From Halorubellus salinus (GTDB lineage Archaea; Halobacteriota; Halobacteria; Halobacteriales; Natrialbaceae), in assembly GCF_020567525.1 (NCBI RefSeq), contig NZ_JAJCVI010000001.1, positions 620,001 to 684,000 of the forward strand: 64,000 bases of DNA. The letters are read 5' to 3'. This document shows positions 36,112 through 45,485 of this stretch, piece after piece. Position 1 is the stretch's first letter. Every line of letters begins with the position of its first letter. The notes beneath the pieces are model-generated. The model was not told where the DNA came from, ran no database searches, and saw nothing but the letters and a program-made list of their open reading frames with translations. Position numbers and translations under genes: made by a program.

Positions 36112-36468
36112 GATGGCTCACGACTAGAGAGACGCGCCCCCTCGGTATCGCTCCAGACGGTGGGTCTCAGCCGGCGAGAACGAAGTCGATTGCCAGCAGC
36201 TCGCACGCGATGCCCAGCAGTCCCCACGGGTCGCTCCGAGCGATTACTGCGCGCTGTCGGCACTGCTCCGTCGAACGACGTCGGTCGTCGCCGCGAGCAC
36301 GGCCGCTCGCGGTAACGTGGACATTCACGACGTCGCGGAGCGGTCGACCGACCGACGCCTGTAGTCCCCTCCGTCGACGGACGAGCACGGAGCGTCGCGA
36401 GCGGCCCGTACGACCCTAGAATCGCGTAACGGCCAAATAACGATTCCCGCGCCGTGCAAGACCCTATC
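36112..36468. other. Intergenic region, divergent promoters
   Basis: 357 bases between two membrane-protein genes. A CAAATAA element (36434-36440) lies about 30 bases before the ATG at 36469. On the minus strand a frame ending at 36167 encodes a hydrophobic stretch GLLGIACELLAIDFVLAG without a clear start. It may be a remnant. Otherwise nothing recognised. Confidence 0.45.
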
Positions 36469-37215
36469 ATGGCAATAGAACTAGTCGTACTACAGACCGG
36501 TCTCGAACAGACGATAGACGACACCATCGGTGGCATCATCGAGTTCGCGCCACGGCTCGCCGGCGCACTGCTCATCCTCATCGCCGGGTGGTTCGTCGGC
36601 CGGATCGCGTTCCGCGTCGTCGCGCAACTCGCGGACCGCATCGAGATGGATCGTGCGGTCCTGAAGACGCCCCTCGGACGGATGCTCGGTGGCACCGAAG
36701 ACGCCGTCTCAAGCGCGTTCGGCCGGGTGACGGCGTGGTTCGTGTACGCGATCGCGATCCTCGCGGCCTCGGACGTGCTCGCCGTCGAGTTGCTCTCCGA
36801 GTGGGTCGCCACCGCGGTCTCGTACCTGCCGTCGTTCGTCGCGGGCGCACTCATCATCGTCGTCGGGTTCGTCCTCGCGGACTTCCTCGCCGACGCCATG
36901 GGGCGCACTGAGACCGTCACCGAGAGCCGCTACACTGGCTGGTTCGCCGACGGCACCCGCCTGTTCCTGTACTTCGTCGCCATCGTCATCGGCCTGGACA
37001 CGATGGGCGTCGCGGTCGACATCCTGTTCACGTTCGCCGAATCCATCTCGCTCGGTATCGCGGTCGGCGTCGCACTCGCGCTCGGCATCGCGTTCGGCTG
37101 GGGCGGGAAGGACTACGTCGCCGAGAACATCGACGGCTGGGTCGGGAGTTCCGAGCCGGCGATGCCCGCGGGCCACACCGACGGCGGCAGCGACGCGGGC
37201 GCCGACCAGGACTGA
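36469..37215 (+). CDS. TM-helix-repeat protein (MscS-like channel module)
   Basis: A 248-residue protein with four or five hydrophobic helices arranged as repeated TM_helix modules (GGIIEFAPRLAGALLILIAGWFVG and ATAVSYLPSFVAGALIIVVGFVLADFLA share the same pattern). The C-terminal GVALALGIAFGWGGKD resembles the MscS pore entry, but the cytoplasmic MscS beta domain is absent. It probably forms or assists a small channel. The tail is Gly/Asp-rich and hydrophilic. Confidence 0.8.
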   Translation: MAIELVVLQTGLEQTIDDTIGGIIEFAPRLAGALLILIAGWFVGRIAFRVVAQLADRIEMDRAVLKTPLGRMLGGTEDAVSSAFGRVTAWFVYAIAILAASDVLAVELLSEWVATAVSYLPSFVAGALIIVVGFVLADFLADAMGRTETVTESRYTGWFADGTRLFLYFVAIVIGLDTMGVAVDILFTFAESISLGIAVGVALALGIAFGWGGKDYVAENIDGWVGSSEPAMPAGHTDGGSDAGADQD

Positions 37216-37333
37216 CCGCGTTCGCCCCGCCTGACCGGTTCGGTTCGGCCGACACCGACCGCTCCATCATCGGCAAGTGCGAGAGAACGACTCGCAAGCC
37301 ACCGGTAGCTTCGTGTGTGCGAGGGCCGCGAGT

Positions 37334-38431
37334 GTGGACGTGACCGACGAGTGGACGCGAGCCGATGCGGAGGTTGCTGACGAAGCCGTGCGTGCGATGG
37401 TCGACGAGCTGCGGCCCGCGTGGACGGTCGAGGGCGTCGAGCGCGCCGACGAGGGCACTGACTTCGTCGCGGTCCTCGACGTCGCGACGGCCGCGAGCAC
37501 TCGCCGCGTCGTCCTGAAGGCGACGACGAACGACTGGGTGGACGCCGAGGTCGCCCGCGCGGAGCCGCGACTGCTCGACCTGGTCGGCCGCGAGACGACC
37601 ATCCCGGTCCCGGACGTCTACGGGTACTGCGACGTGCACGACGCGCTCCCGACGCCGTTCTACCTGATGGAGTACGTCCCCGGGGAGGCACTGGAAGGCC
37701 GCGCGGACGTCCTGAGCGAGGACGCGTTCGCTCGCGTCGTCCGGGACGCCGGCGAGAACCTCGCGGCACTCCACGACCTCGGGACGCTCCCCGCCGCCGG
37801 CACCGTCGGCGTCCACGGCGGCGACCTCGCCGTCCTCGATACCGACGACAACCCGCGCTACGAGAACGGTCTCGAGAAGACGCACGAGGGCTGCCTGGAG
37901 GCGATCGATACGCTCGACGACGGCGGCTACTTCCCGGGCGTGACCGAGGACCGCGAGCGGTTCGCGGACCTGATACCGACCCTCCGCGAGCACGTCGACC
38001 GCACGGTCCCGACGCTCGCACCCGCCGACGACCCGCGGTACTGCCACTGGGACTACCGCTACGGGAACCTGCTCGTCGACCCGGACACGGGGGCGACGAA
38101 CGCGGTCCTGGACTGGGCGAACCTCTCGGCCGCGGAGCCCGCGAGCAACCTCGCGTCCGTGGAGTTCCACCTGCTCGACGCCGACGACCCCGACGACGCC
38201 ACGCTCGCCGCGCGCCGGCGGACGTTCCGGGACGCGTACGCGTCGGCTCGCGACGCCGACTGGGCGTTCACCGACGCCGTCCGCGAGCGCATGGCGTTCT
38301 ACGAGTTCGGGAACCGCGTCGGCGCCATGGCGTGCTTCGGACTCTGGCACGAGGACGCCACGCCCAGCGAGCGCGAGGCCATCGAGGCCGACCACCGCTC
38401 GTTCGTCCGCGACCGCTGCGGCGACGCGTGA
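37334..38431 (+). CDS. Aminoglycoside-phosphotransferase-fold kinase
   Basis: A protein of about 365 residues of the APH/choline kinase fold. The catalytic loop is CHWDYRYGNLLVD (H-x-D-x4-N) and the metal site is VLDWANLSAAEP. A nucleotide-binding Lys lies in RRVVLKATTND. The acceptor may be a small metabolite; drug resistance should not be assumed. Start uncertain: a GTG at 37277 is in frame, but the residues between are Arg/Ser-rich and unlike the acidic start of the domain, so I place the start at the GTG preceding DVTDEWTRADAEV. Confidence 0.78.
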   Translation: MDVTDEWTRADAEVADEAVRAMVDELRPAWTVEGVERADEGTDFVAVLDVATAASTRRVVLKATTNDWVDAEVARAEPRLLDLVGRETTIPVPDVYGYCDVHDALPTPFYLMEYVPGEALEGRADVLSEDAFARVVRDAGENLAALHDLGTLPAAGTVGVHGGDLAVLDTDDNPRYENGLEKTHEGCLEAIDTLDDGGYFPGVTEDRERFADLIPTLREHVDRTVPTLAPADDPRYCHWDYRYGNLLVDPDTGATNAVLDWANLSAAEPASNLASVEFHLLDADDPDDATLAARRRTFRDAYASARDADWAFTDAVRERMAFYEFGNRVGAMACFGLWHEDATPSEREAIEADHRSFVRDRCGDA

Positions 38432-38503
38432 ACTGACGCCGACGGTCGTGGTACCACGTCCCTCGCAAGCCTTAATGTGGTGCCGGGATTGTGTCTGGTC
38501 GCA

Positions 38504-38698
38504 ATGGCAGAAGGCGAAGTTGACTTCTTCAACGACACTGGCGGCTACGGTTTCATTTCGACTGACGACGCGGACGACGACGTGTTCTTCCACATGGAAG
38601 ACGTTGGCGGTCCGGACCTCGAAGAGGGGCAGCAGGTCGAGTTCAGCATCGAGCAGGCGGACAAGGGTCCGCGCGCGACGAACCTGACGCGTCTGTAA
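38504..38698 (+). CDS. cspA: Cold-shock domain protein
   Basis: A 64-residue single cold-shock domain that binds single-stranded RNA or DNA and acts as an RNA chaperone. RNP1 is visible as GGYGFIS and RNP2 as DVFFHME. The usual N-terminal Lys-Trp pair is replaced by VDFF, as in halobacterial Csp proteins. A CTTAATG element 27-33 bases upstream predicts a leaderless mRNA starting at this ATG. Confidence 0.94.
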   Translation: MAEGEVDFFNDTGGYGFISTDDADDDVFFHMEDVGGPDLEEGQQVEFSIEQADKGPRATNLTRL

Positions 38699-38921
38699 CT
38701 ACGGTCTTCGACCCGCCTTCGAGGCGACGAAGATACGACTTCTGACGGGGCGACTCGTCACGAACCCACCACCCGAGAGCGCGAGCGCCGCCCGGCCGCC
38801 GGGACCGGTGCGTCGCGACGAGCGACCGCGCCGTCGCCCCAGCGGGCCGTGAGACGCTGGTCGTGCGCGATGAGACCGCGGCACCCGGTACGGAGATGGT
38901 CCCTGGCGGCGAACTGATAGT

Positions 38922-39812
38922 ATGAACGAACGGACGAGCGATGGGTTCGCGGTCGAACGACGGTCACCGGAGGAGACGTTCGCGCTCCTCGGCGACGACA
39001 CCCGCATCGGTATCCTGCGAGCGCTCGGGGAGACGCCGGAGGACGCGCGGTCGTTCAGCGACCTCCGCGAGCGCGTCGGCACCGAGGACTCGGGGCGGTT
39101 CAACTACCACCTCCGGAAGCTCGTCGGGTCGTTCGTCCGGAAGACCGACGACGGCTACGAGCTGACGTACGCGGGCCGGCAGATCGTCGGCGCGATGTAC
39201 GCCGGGACGTACACCGCGAACGCGTCCGTGGACGCCATCGCGGTCCCCGGCGAGTGCCCGGTGTGCGACGGCGCGCTCGAGGCGGCGTACGCCGAGGAGA
39301 CCGCGACGCTGTCCTGTAGCGAGTGCGAGGAGTGGTTCAACGAGTTCTCGTTCCCGCCGGGGAGCCTCGACCAGTTCGACGCGGACGAACTCCCGATGGC
39401 GTTCGACCGGTGGATGAGTCACGTCGTCGACGGCGTCCTCGACGGGTTCTGTCACATCTGTGCGGGACGGACGACCGGGCGCCTCGTCCTCGACGACGAC
39501 GACCGGCCGTTCGCGACGTACCCCGCGCACGTCGAGTTCACGTGCGGTCGCTGCGGCGGCGCGGTGCGGACCGCGCCGGTCACGCCGGTGTTCATGCATC
39601 CGGCGACGCGCGGGTTCCTCTTCGACCACGGGTTCGACGTGAGCGAACTGCCGTCGTGGGTGGTGTGGTCGGCACTCGACCTCCCGGCGGTCGAGGTGGT
39701 GTCGCGGGAGCCGGTGCGCGTCGAGGTGACGGTCGCGGCGGGCGACGAACGACTGGTCGCGACCGTCGACGCGGACGCGTCCGTCGACGACGTCCACCGG
39801 ACCTCGGGGTAG
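38922..39812 (+). CDS. Winged-helix regulator with zinc-ribbon C-terminal region
   Basis: A 296-residue predicted regulator. The N-terminal ArsR-like winged helix covers residues about 15-85 (EETFALLGDDTRIGILRALG, RFNYHLRKLVG). It is followed by CPVC with CSEC, and CHIC with CGRC, making two Zn-binding pairs. The C-terminal part is a beta-rich domain. Such proteins are common in halobacteria, and their ligands are unknown. The start fits acidic coding sequence beginning MNERTSDGF. Confidence 0.85.
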   Translation: MNERTSDGFAVERRSPEETFALLGDDTRIGILRALGETPEDARSFSDLRERVGTEDSGRFNYHLRKLVGSFVRKTDDGYELTYAGRQIVGAMYAGTYTANASVDAIAVPGECPVCDGALEAAYAEETATLSCSECEEWFNEFSFPPGSLDQFDADELPMAFDRWMSHVVDGVLDGFCHICAGRTTGRLVLDDDDRPFATYPAHVEFTCGRCGGAVRTAPVTPVFMHPATRGFLFDHGFDVSELPSWVVWSALDLPAVEVVSREPVRVEVTVAAGDERLVATVDADASVDDVHRTSG

Positions 39813-39832
39813 CCGGCACCCGGCAGCGAGTA

Positions 39833-40861
39833 CTATTCTGCGGGGAGGAACGCGGCGAGGACGACGAGTGCGGGGCCGACGACGAACCCCGCCCAGGTGC
39901 CGACGCCGAGGAGTGCGACCGCGAGGAGCGTTCCGCGTCGCGCTCGCGAGGGCTGCTGGTCGTCGATGGCGCGCCCGAGCAGGTACCAGCCGAGGAGGGC
40001 GGGTATCGCGACGAACGCGAGCGTGACGAGGACGCCGGTCGTGAGGCCGGCGACGCTCGCCGCGACGGCGGTCTGGACGGCGACGCCGGCGACGCCACCG
40101 CCGTAGAGCGCCGACGCGACCGCGAGCACGACCGAGCGCGTCGTTCGCGTGCCGGCGTCCCCGCCGGTGCCGCGAGCGCCGTCCTTGCTCCCGCCGTCGG
40201 TCCACCACGCGAACGCCACGAGGGTCGCGAGCGCGCCGAGGAGGATCGAGCCGTACACGAACCACGCGGGCTGGCCCTCCCACTCGTGGATGCGCGGCCG
40301 GTCCAGCGGGACGGTGACGTACTCCTCGACGCCGAAGGACTCCTCGTAGCCGACGACGACGCCGACCGCGCCCGCGCCACGGTCCGGGTCGTACGCGGCG
40401 ACGTAGTACGTTCCGGCGGTGTCGACGGTCGCGTTCAGTTCCGCGGTCCGGTAGAGCGCCGCGGGCGTGAACGGCTCGTACTCGGCGTCACCGATCGGGG
40501 TCGGCTCCACGACGCGCGCACCGTACCCTTCGGGGACCTCGACGTGAGACGGTACGCCGTCGGTCCCGTTCAGTGCGGGACTCAGAACGACGAACCCCGG
40601 TTCGAACCCGGTGTCCCGTGGCGTGAACGTACTCACCTGGAGTCGGTCGCCGGCGTCGAGGTACGTCCGGTAGTACGCGCTCTCGTTCGCGTCGACCCGG
40701 TCGTAGAACGACCACGACTTCGCCGGGTCGTCGACGTACGTCGCGTTCCCCGGGTCGTCGTTGTCCGTCGAGAACGCCGGGACGTGCCCGAGCGCGGGCG
40801 CGGCCACGGCGGCGAGCGCCACGACGACGAGGACGGCGGCGAGCGCGGAGCGTCGATGCAC
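39833..40861 (-). CDS. Exported membrane-anchored halobacterial protein
   Basis: A 342-residue protein with a Sec-type signal (RRSALAAVLVVVALAAVAAPALG), an extracellular beta-rich domain (residues about 28-185) containing GTYYVAAYDPDRGAG, and about four C-terminal helices starting near WFVYGSILLGALATLVAFAWW. The topology suggests an externally facing sensor or binding domain tethered by a multi-helix anchor. No family recognised. Lone gene on this strand after a convergent regulator. Confidence 0.75.
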   Translation of the reverse strand: MHRRSALAAVLVVVALAAVAAPALGHVPAFSTDNDDPGNATYVDDPAKSWSFYDRVDANESAYYRTYLDAGDRLQVSTFTPRDTGFEPGFVVLSPALNGTDGVPSHVEVPEGYGARVVEPTPIGDAEYEPFTPAALYRTAELNATVDTAGTYYVAAYDPDRGAGAVGVVVGYEESFGVEEYVTVPLDRPRIHEWEGQPAWFVYGSILLGALATLVAFAWWTDGGSKDGARGTGGDAGTRTTRSVVLAVASALYGGGVAGVAVQTAVAASVAGLTTGVLVTLAFVAIPALLGWYLLGRAIDDQQPSRARRGTLLAVALLGVGTWAGFVVGPALVVLAAFLPAE

Positions 40862-40937
40862 GTCTCTCCGAACGCGCGCCAGCGGTTCGTACCTTGCGCT
40901 TGCAGCCGTCGGCGTCCCCCTCGCGAGGGCTGGCGTG

Positions 40938-41240
40938 TCACGGGTTGACGGGCACGTCGAGGGCGTCGGCGACCGTGCGGAACGTGGCCGCGACGTCCTC
41001 GTATCGGTTCGGGGAGTCGAACGGGAACCGTTCGGGGCGAGAGGGCCCGAGCGCGTCGAGTGCGCTGGCGAGGAGGCCGTCGCCGGTCGTCCACGCGAGT
41101 CGGACGACGCGTTCGTCGGCGTCGAGGTCGACGCGCGCCAGTCGCCCGAGGTCGAAGCACGCGTCGGCGTCGCTCGCGACGACGAGCGCGTGCGTCGGGT
41201 CGAACGTCGTGCCGCTGCCGGTCGAGTCGTTCCGATGCAT
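40938..41240 (-). CDS. Small acidic halobacterial protein (100 aa)
   Basis: A 100-residue soluble protein with strands such as THALVVASDADACFDLGRLARVDL and ERVVRLAWTTGD, then a helical end (NRYEDVAATFRTVADALDV). It lies 6 bases downstream of neither a promoter nor a terminator that I can see, but its start is only 6 bases from the stop of the flippase gene on the same strand, so it is probably co-transcribed with it. Function unknown. Confidence 0.65.
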   Translation of the reverse strand: MHRNDSTGSGTTFDPTHALVVASDADACFDLGRLARVDLDADERVVRLAWTTGDGLLASALDALGPSRPERFPFDSPNRYEDVAATFRTVADALDVPVNP

Positions 41241-41246
41241 GAGCGC

Positions 41247-42962
41247 TCAGGCGGAGCGACGGTCGGCGAGCGCTTGCCGGTAACGGTCGGCGAGCGTGCC
41301 GACGAGGCGGCGTTCGACGGGCGTGAACCCGAGCCACCGCAGGGTGGCGGTGTACGCGGCGAGGCCGCCGAGGACGCCGACGGCGACGCCGACCGTACCC
41401 GGGATGGCCGCGCGGGACCCGAGCGCGACCGCGGCGAGCGGGAGGGCGGCGACGAGCGTGTACCCGTGCCTGTGCGTGAGCGGCTGGAGGCCCTCGAGGT
41501 GGTAGAGGACGACGACCTCGAGGACGTTGTTCAGCGTGAGCATGAGGACGTACGTGCCGACGAGGCCGGGGAGGCCGTAGTTCGCGGTGAGGGGGATGGC
41601 GACGACGACGAGCGCCGCGGTGATGAGGGAGTTCACGACGAGGAGCGCGCGCTGGTTGTCCGTCATCATGAGGAGGATGCCGACGCTCCCGGCGGCGCAC
41701 GCGACGTACTGCGCGACGACGAACCCCGCGAGGAGGTCGGCGTGGGGAACGAACGCGTCGCCGAACAGCGACATGAGTTCGCGCCGGTAGACGACGACGG
41801 GGACGGCGGCGGCGGTGACGCCGACGAGCACCATCCGACTCGTGACGTGGTAGAGTCGGCTGAGTGCGCGGTCGTAGCCCTCCTCGTTGAGTTCGGCCGC
41901 GACGGGCGGGATGAACTGGTTGATGGCGTTCAGGGGGAGTCTGACGAGCGACCCGACGAGGACGCCGACGGCGAACACGCCGCCGGCGAGCCCCGTGAGG
42001 AACCACGCGATGAGCGGGTAGAACCCGAGGCGCTGGGTGACGGTCGCGAACCCGCCGAGGAACAGCGGGAACGTGTACCGGACGTAGCGCTTCCAGAGCG
42101 CGCGGACGTCGGGACCGCGGACGCGCGGGCTGATGCCGCGGTCGCGAGCGAACCACGCCATCGCGACGGTGCCGACGAGCGCGCTCGCGGTGACGACGCC
42201 GGCGGCGACGAGCACGACGTCGTCGAACACGACGACGCCGAGGCCGGCGACCGCGAGGTGCGCGACCGGGACGCCGACGCGCATCGTGAGCGTCAGCGGG
42301 ACGACGGCTTCGAGCCCGCGCAGGATGCCGCTGACCGTGAACAGCCACGCGGCGGCGGGCAGCCCGATGGCGAACACGCGGAGGAGCGCGCCGAACTGGC
42401 CTTCGCGGCCGACCTCGACGAGGTCGACGATGGTGGGCGTGGCGACGTACAACGCGGCGCCGAACGCGGTCGCGACGCCGAACAGGAGGAGGGCCGCGAA
42501 CGTGACGATGGCGTCGCGCTCGGCGTCGTCGTCAGCATTCGGGAGGAAGCGACTCAGGCCGCCGTTGAACCCGAACGCGAGGTGCAGGAGGTACGCCTGG
42601 CTGCGGCGCGCGAGCGCGAACACGCCGTACGCCGCCGCACCGAACCCGTTCGTGAGGATGGCGGTGAACGCGACCGAGAGTCCACGCTCGGCGAGGATAC
42701 CGGGGACGGAGACGGTCGCCCCGTGCGCGACCCGTTCGAGCGCGTCCTCGAGGCGGGCTTCGACGACCGCGTCGCTCGGCGCGACGTCCTCGTCGGCCGA
42801 CAGATCGTGGTCGTCGCCGGGGCTGCCGTCGCTATCGCCGTCGTCGTCGCCGGGGCTGCCGTCGCTATCGCCGTCGACGAGGGTGCCGTCGCTCGCACTG
42901 GCCGTGGCGTCGCGCTCGTGCGGAGAGTCTTCGGCCGCTTCGGCGGTCGCGTCCGCTGTCAC
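41247..42962 (-). CDS. Oligosaccharide flippase (Wzx/PST type)
   Basis: A 571-residue membrane protein with about 14 helices after a long acidic N-terminal extension. The helical region from about residue 80 (RGLSVAFTAILTNGFGAAAYGVF) is typical of Wzx-like polysaccharide transporters that flip lipid-linked sugars for surface glycans. The extension contains a 10-residue repeat DGDSDGSPGDD twice. The GTG start is supported by a minus-strand ACTTATTCC box at 42985-42993, 27 bases upstream. Confidence 0.85.
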   Translation of the reverse strand: MTADATAEAAEDSPHERDATASASDGTLVDGDSDGSPGDDDGDSDGSPGDDHDLSADEDVAPSDAVVEARLEDALERVAHGATVSVPGILAERGLSVAFTAILTNGFGAAAYGVFALARRSQAYLLHLAFGFNGGLSRFLPNADDDAERDAIVTFAALLLFGVATAFGAALYVATPTIVDLVEVGREGQFGALLRVFAIGLPAAAWLFTVSGILRGLEAVVPLTLTMRVGVPVAHLAVAGLGVVVFDDVVLVAAGVVTASALVGTVAMAWFARDRGISPRVRGPDVRALWKRYVRYTFPLFLGGFATVTQRLGFYPLIAWFLTGLAGGVFAVGVLVGSLVRLPLNAINQFIPPVAAELNEEGYDRALSRLYHVTSRMVLVGVTAAAVPVVVYRRELMSLFGDAFVPHADLLAGFVVAQYVACAAGSVGILLMMTDNQRALLVVNSLITAALVVVAIPLTANYGLPGLVGTYVLMLTLNNVLEVVVLYHLEGLQPLTHRHGYTLVAALPLAAVALGSRAAIPGTVGVAVGVLGGLAAYTATLRWLGFTPVERRLVGTLADRYRQALADRRSA

Positions 42963-43100
42963 GTCCGTGGTTTGCTTGGTGGACGGAATAAGTCCGCTGG
43001 TGGCTACAGTGACGGTATCACGTACCACGGAACGAGCGTTCGGCGGGGGGCTCGCGTCGGTGGACGAAACGGACTTGACGGGGGCGGCCGGAGTCAGGTC

Positions 43101-43313
43101 ATGGACCGGAACCGGTTCGTGTTGCTGTCGTTCGTCGCGTTCGGGTGCGTGCTCGCGAGCTTCGTGACGCTCGGCGTCGGTCGCATCGCGCTCGGATACC
43201 GGACGGCGCAGGTGCTCGCGGCGCCGTTCGGGTTGGTCGCGTTCGTGCTCGTCCTCTTCCTGTTCGCGGTGTCCGTTCGGACGATGCTCCTCGGCGACGA
43301 CGACGCAGCGTGA
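43101..43313 (+). CDS. Small two-helix membrane protein (70 aa)
   Basis: A 70-residue protein made of two hydrophobic helices (FVLLSFVAFGCVLASFVTLGV and QVLAAPFGLVAFVLVLFLFAV) joined by GRIALGYRT, with an acidic C-terminal tip. Divergent from the flippase gene, 138 bases between starts. No clear TATA box. Function unknown; the ATG is well placed by codon bias. Confidence 0.68.
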   Translation: MDRNRFVLLSFVAFGCVLASFVTLGVGRIALGYRTAQVLAAPFGLVAFVLVLFLFAVSVRTMLLGDDDAA

Positions 43314-43833
43314 CGTGACCATTGACAATCTCCGATAGCAACAATTTTTTGTTACGGGCGCTCGAATAGCGAATGCAGTGTGCGGTCCGCGGTCGCTCGG
43401 ACCACGGGCATGGCCGCACCGGTAGCGAGACAGTCCCCCCAACGACTCGCGCCGGCGCGGACGCCACCACGGTCGGCTCGTCCCCCCACGAACCGATGCC
43501 TGGCGCCGCATCCCCCCCGCGGCGTCGTGCGTACGGCGTCTCGGAGCGACCGCGGCCGACTCCGCGACGAGACGGTCCCGCACCTGCGCCAGACGGCACC
43601 CCAGCACCGCCGCTCCCACACCGGAGCGGGCTCTCCGTGGTCGCCCGAAACCGAACCACTCCCCGGAGCGACCGCCTCGTGCCACGCCGCGACGCCCCGT
43701 CGAGACACCCGGTAGTCCGCACTGCCGTCAGGTCAACCCGCCGGGCGAGTCCGGCCGGTGCCCGAGCGAGACGGTTCCGGCAGGGAACCCGCGAAGGAAA
43801 CGGTTTTTCTCCGGTCGCTGTCAACCCCGATGC
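43314..43833. other. 520-base region upstream of hisD without a supported gene
   Basis: Long plus-strand frames here are rich in Arg/Pro/Thr and lack the acidic composition of the other proteins, so I reject them. A T-rich run (about 43345-43351) follows the 70-aa gene and could end its transcript. Several C-runs (CCCCCC) stand out between 43435 and 43525. No RNA gene recognised. Confidence 0.45.
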
Positions 43834-45120
43834 ATGGACGTCAACGAGATCGCGGACCTCGGGAGTAACCGACGCCGTGCGCTGTTCGAACGCGACGCCG
43901 GCGTCGAGAGCGCTCGCGAGTCCGTCCGCGAGGTCGTCGAGCGAGTGCGCGAGGAAGGCGACGTCGCGGTCCGCGAGTTCACCGAGGAGTTCGACGACGT
44001 CTCCGTCGGGAACCTGGACGTGACTGACGCCGCGGAGCGCGCGTACGAGGACCGCGTGGACGAGGACGTACGCGACGCCATCGACACGGCCGTCGAGAAC
44101 GTCCGTGCGTTCCACGAGCGCCAGGTCCCCGAGGACTGGCGCGAGGAGTTCTCGCCGGGTCGCGAGCTCGGTCGTCGGTTCCGGCCGCTGGAGCGCGTCG
44201 GCGTGTACGCGCCCGGTGGGACCGCGGCGTATCCGTCGAGCGCCATCATGGGCGTGGTGCCGGCGAAGGTCGCGGGCGTCGACCAGGTCGCGGTCGCGAC
44301 GCCGCCCGCCGAGGACATGAATCCGGCGACGCTCGCGGCCGTGCACGCGGCCGGCGCGGACGAGGTGTACAGTATCGGTGGGGCGCAGGGGATCGCGGCG
44401 CTCGCGTACGGCACGGAGTCCGTCCCGCACGTCCAGAAGGTCGTCGGGCCGGGTAGCAAGTGGGTGACCGCCGCGAAAGCGGAGGTGCGCGGGGACGTCG
44501 ACATCGACTTCCTCGCGGGCCCGAGCGAGGTGCTCGTGCTCGCGGACGAGACCGCGAGCCCGGAGTTCGTCGCCGCGGAACTGGTCGCGCAAGCCGAACA
44601 CGACCCGAACGCGAGCGTCGTCGCCGTCACCGACGACGAGGACCTGGCGGACGACGTCGTGGACGAGGTGGCCGCGCAGTGCGACGGTCGCGAGCGCGAG
44701 TCGACGATCCGCGACGCCCTCGGGAACGACTCGAGCGGCGTGCTGCTCGGGCGCTCGATGAGCGAGGCGGTGCTGTTCGCGAACGAGTACGCCGCCGAGC
44801 ACCTCGCCATCCACGCGGACGACGACGAGGCGCTCCTGGAGCGCATCGACAACGCCGGGAGCGTCTTCCTCGGCGCGCACACGCCCGTCGCCGCCGGCGA
44901 CTACGCCTCGGGCACGAACCACGTGCTGCCGACGAACGGCGGCGCGAAACGCCACGGCGGCCTCAGCGTCGACGAGTTCGTGCGCTCCACGACCGTCCAG
45001 CGGCTCGACGAAGAAGGCCTCGACGACCTCGCGGACGCCATCACCACGCTCGCCGAAGCCGAAGGCCTCGAAGCACACGCCGAGAGCGTCCGCAAACGCA
45101 CCGACCGCGACGACGACTGA
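43834..45120 (+). CDS. hisD: Histidinol dehydrogenase
   Basis: A 428-residue enzyme catalysing the last two NAD-dependent oxidations of histidine biosynthesis (L-histidinol to L-histidine). Typical motifs are YAPGGTAAYPSSAIMG, VVGPGSKWVTAAKAEV, DFLAGPSEVLVLAD and AAEHLAIHADDD, with metal ligands in QAEHD and the HGGLS segment. Length is normal for the family. It lies apart from other his genes, as is common in halobacteria. Confidence 0.95.
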   Translation: MDVNEIADLGSNRRRALFERDAGVESARESVREVVERVREEGDVAVREFTEEFDDVSVGNLDVTDAAERAYEDRVDEDVRDAIDTAVENVRAFHERQVPEDWREEFSPGRELGRRFRPLERVGVYAPGGTAAYPSSAIMGVVPAKVAGVDQVAVATPPAEDMNPATLAAVHAAGADEVYSIGGAQGIAALAYGTESVPHVQKVVGPGSKWVTAAKAEVRGDVDIDFLAGPSEVLVLADETASPEFVAAELVAQAEHDPNASVVAVTDDEDLADDVVDEVAAQCDGRERESTIRDALGNDSSGVLLGRSMSEAVLFANEYAAEHLAIHADDDEALLERIDNAGSVFLGAHTPVAAGDYASGTNHVLPTNGGAKRHGGLSVDEFVRSTTVQRLDEEGLDDLADAITTLAEAEGLEAHAESVRKRTDRDDD

Positions 45121-45294
45121 ACCGATCGACGCTCACCACCCCCACCTGGAATCGCTACGCTCCACCACGTTCCGGTGCGCGCTGACGCGGCGCGACGAAC
45201 CCCGGTGAGTCGCGTCGCGTCGATACTGCGCGAGGGACGACGAGTGGCCGCAGGTCACGAGGAGTCGGCTGGGGAGGCCGAGGCGCAGTGGCAG

Positions 45295-45422
45295 TTGCGG
45301 TTGTGGTTGCGGTGCGGTCGCGGTTGCGGTGCGGTCGCGGTTGCGGTTGCGGTGCGGTCGCGGTCGCGGTTGCGGTGCGGTCGCGGTCGCGGTTGCGGTG
45401 CGGTCGCTGTCGCGGTTGCGGT
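45295..45422. repeat. Hexanucleotide minisatellite (GCGGTN)n
   Basis: About 21 copies of the hexamer GCGGT plus T, C or G form higher-order blocks such as TGCGGTCGCGGT. The array encodes only Arg/Thr/Ala/Pro repeats in any frame and is not part of a gene. It is purine/pyrimidine skewed: the plus strand is G/T-rich. Confidence 0.85.
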
Positions 45423-45441
45423 ATCGTCCACTGCACCGATA

Positions 45442-45477
45442 CCGAGCGCGAACGCAGTGAGCGCTCGGGAGGTTTTT
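45442..45477 (+). terminator. Hairpin followed by T run
   Basis: CCGAGCGC (45442-45449) pairs perfectly with GCGCTCGG (45461-45468), followed within five bases by TTTTT (45473-45477). This is the shape of an intrinsic-type terminator, perhaps ending hisD transcription, although it lies 320 bases past the hisD stop. Confidence 0.5.
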
Positions 45478-45485
45478 CGCCCACG

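Noticed and set aside
37277-37333. Upstream GTG start for the APH-fold kinase
   Set aside because: The extra 19 residues are unlike the acidic start of the domain; a downstream GTG fits better, although this is not certain.
43373-44023. Plus-strand ORF of 216 codons before and into hisD
   Set aside because: Rich in Arg, Pro and Thr with few acidic residues, overlaps hisD in another frame, and resembles no protein.
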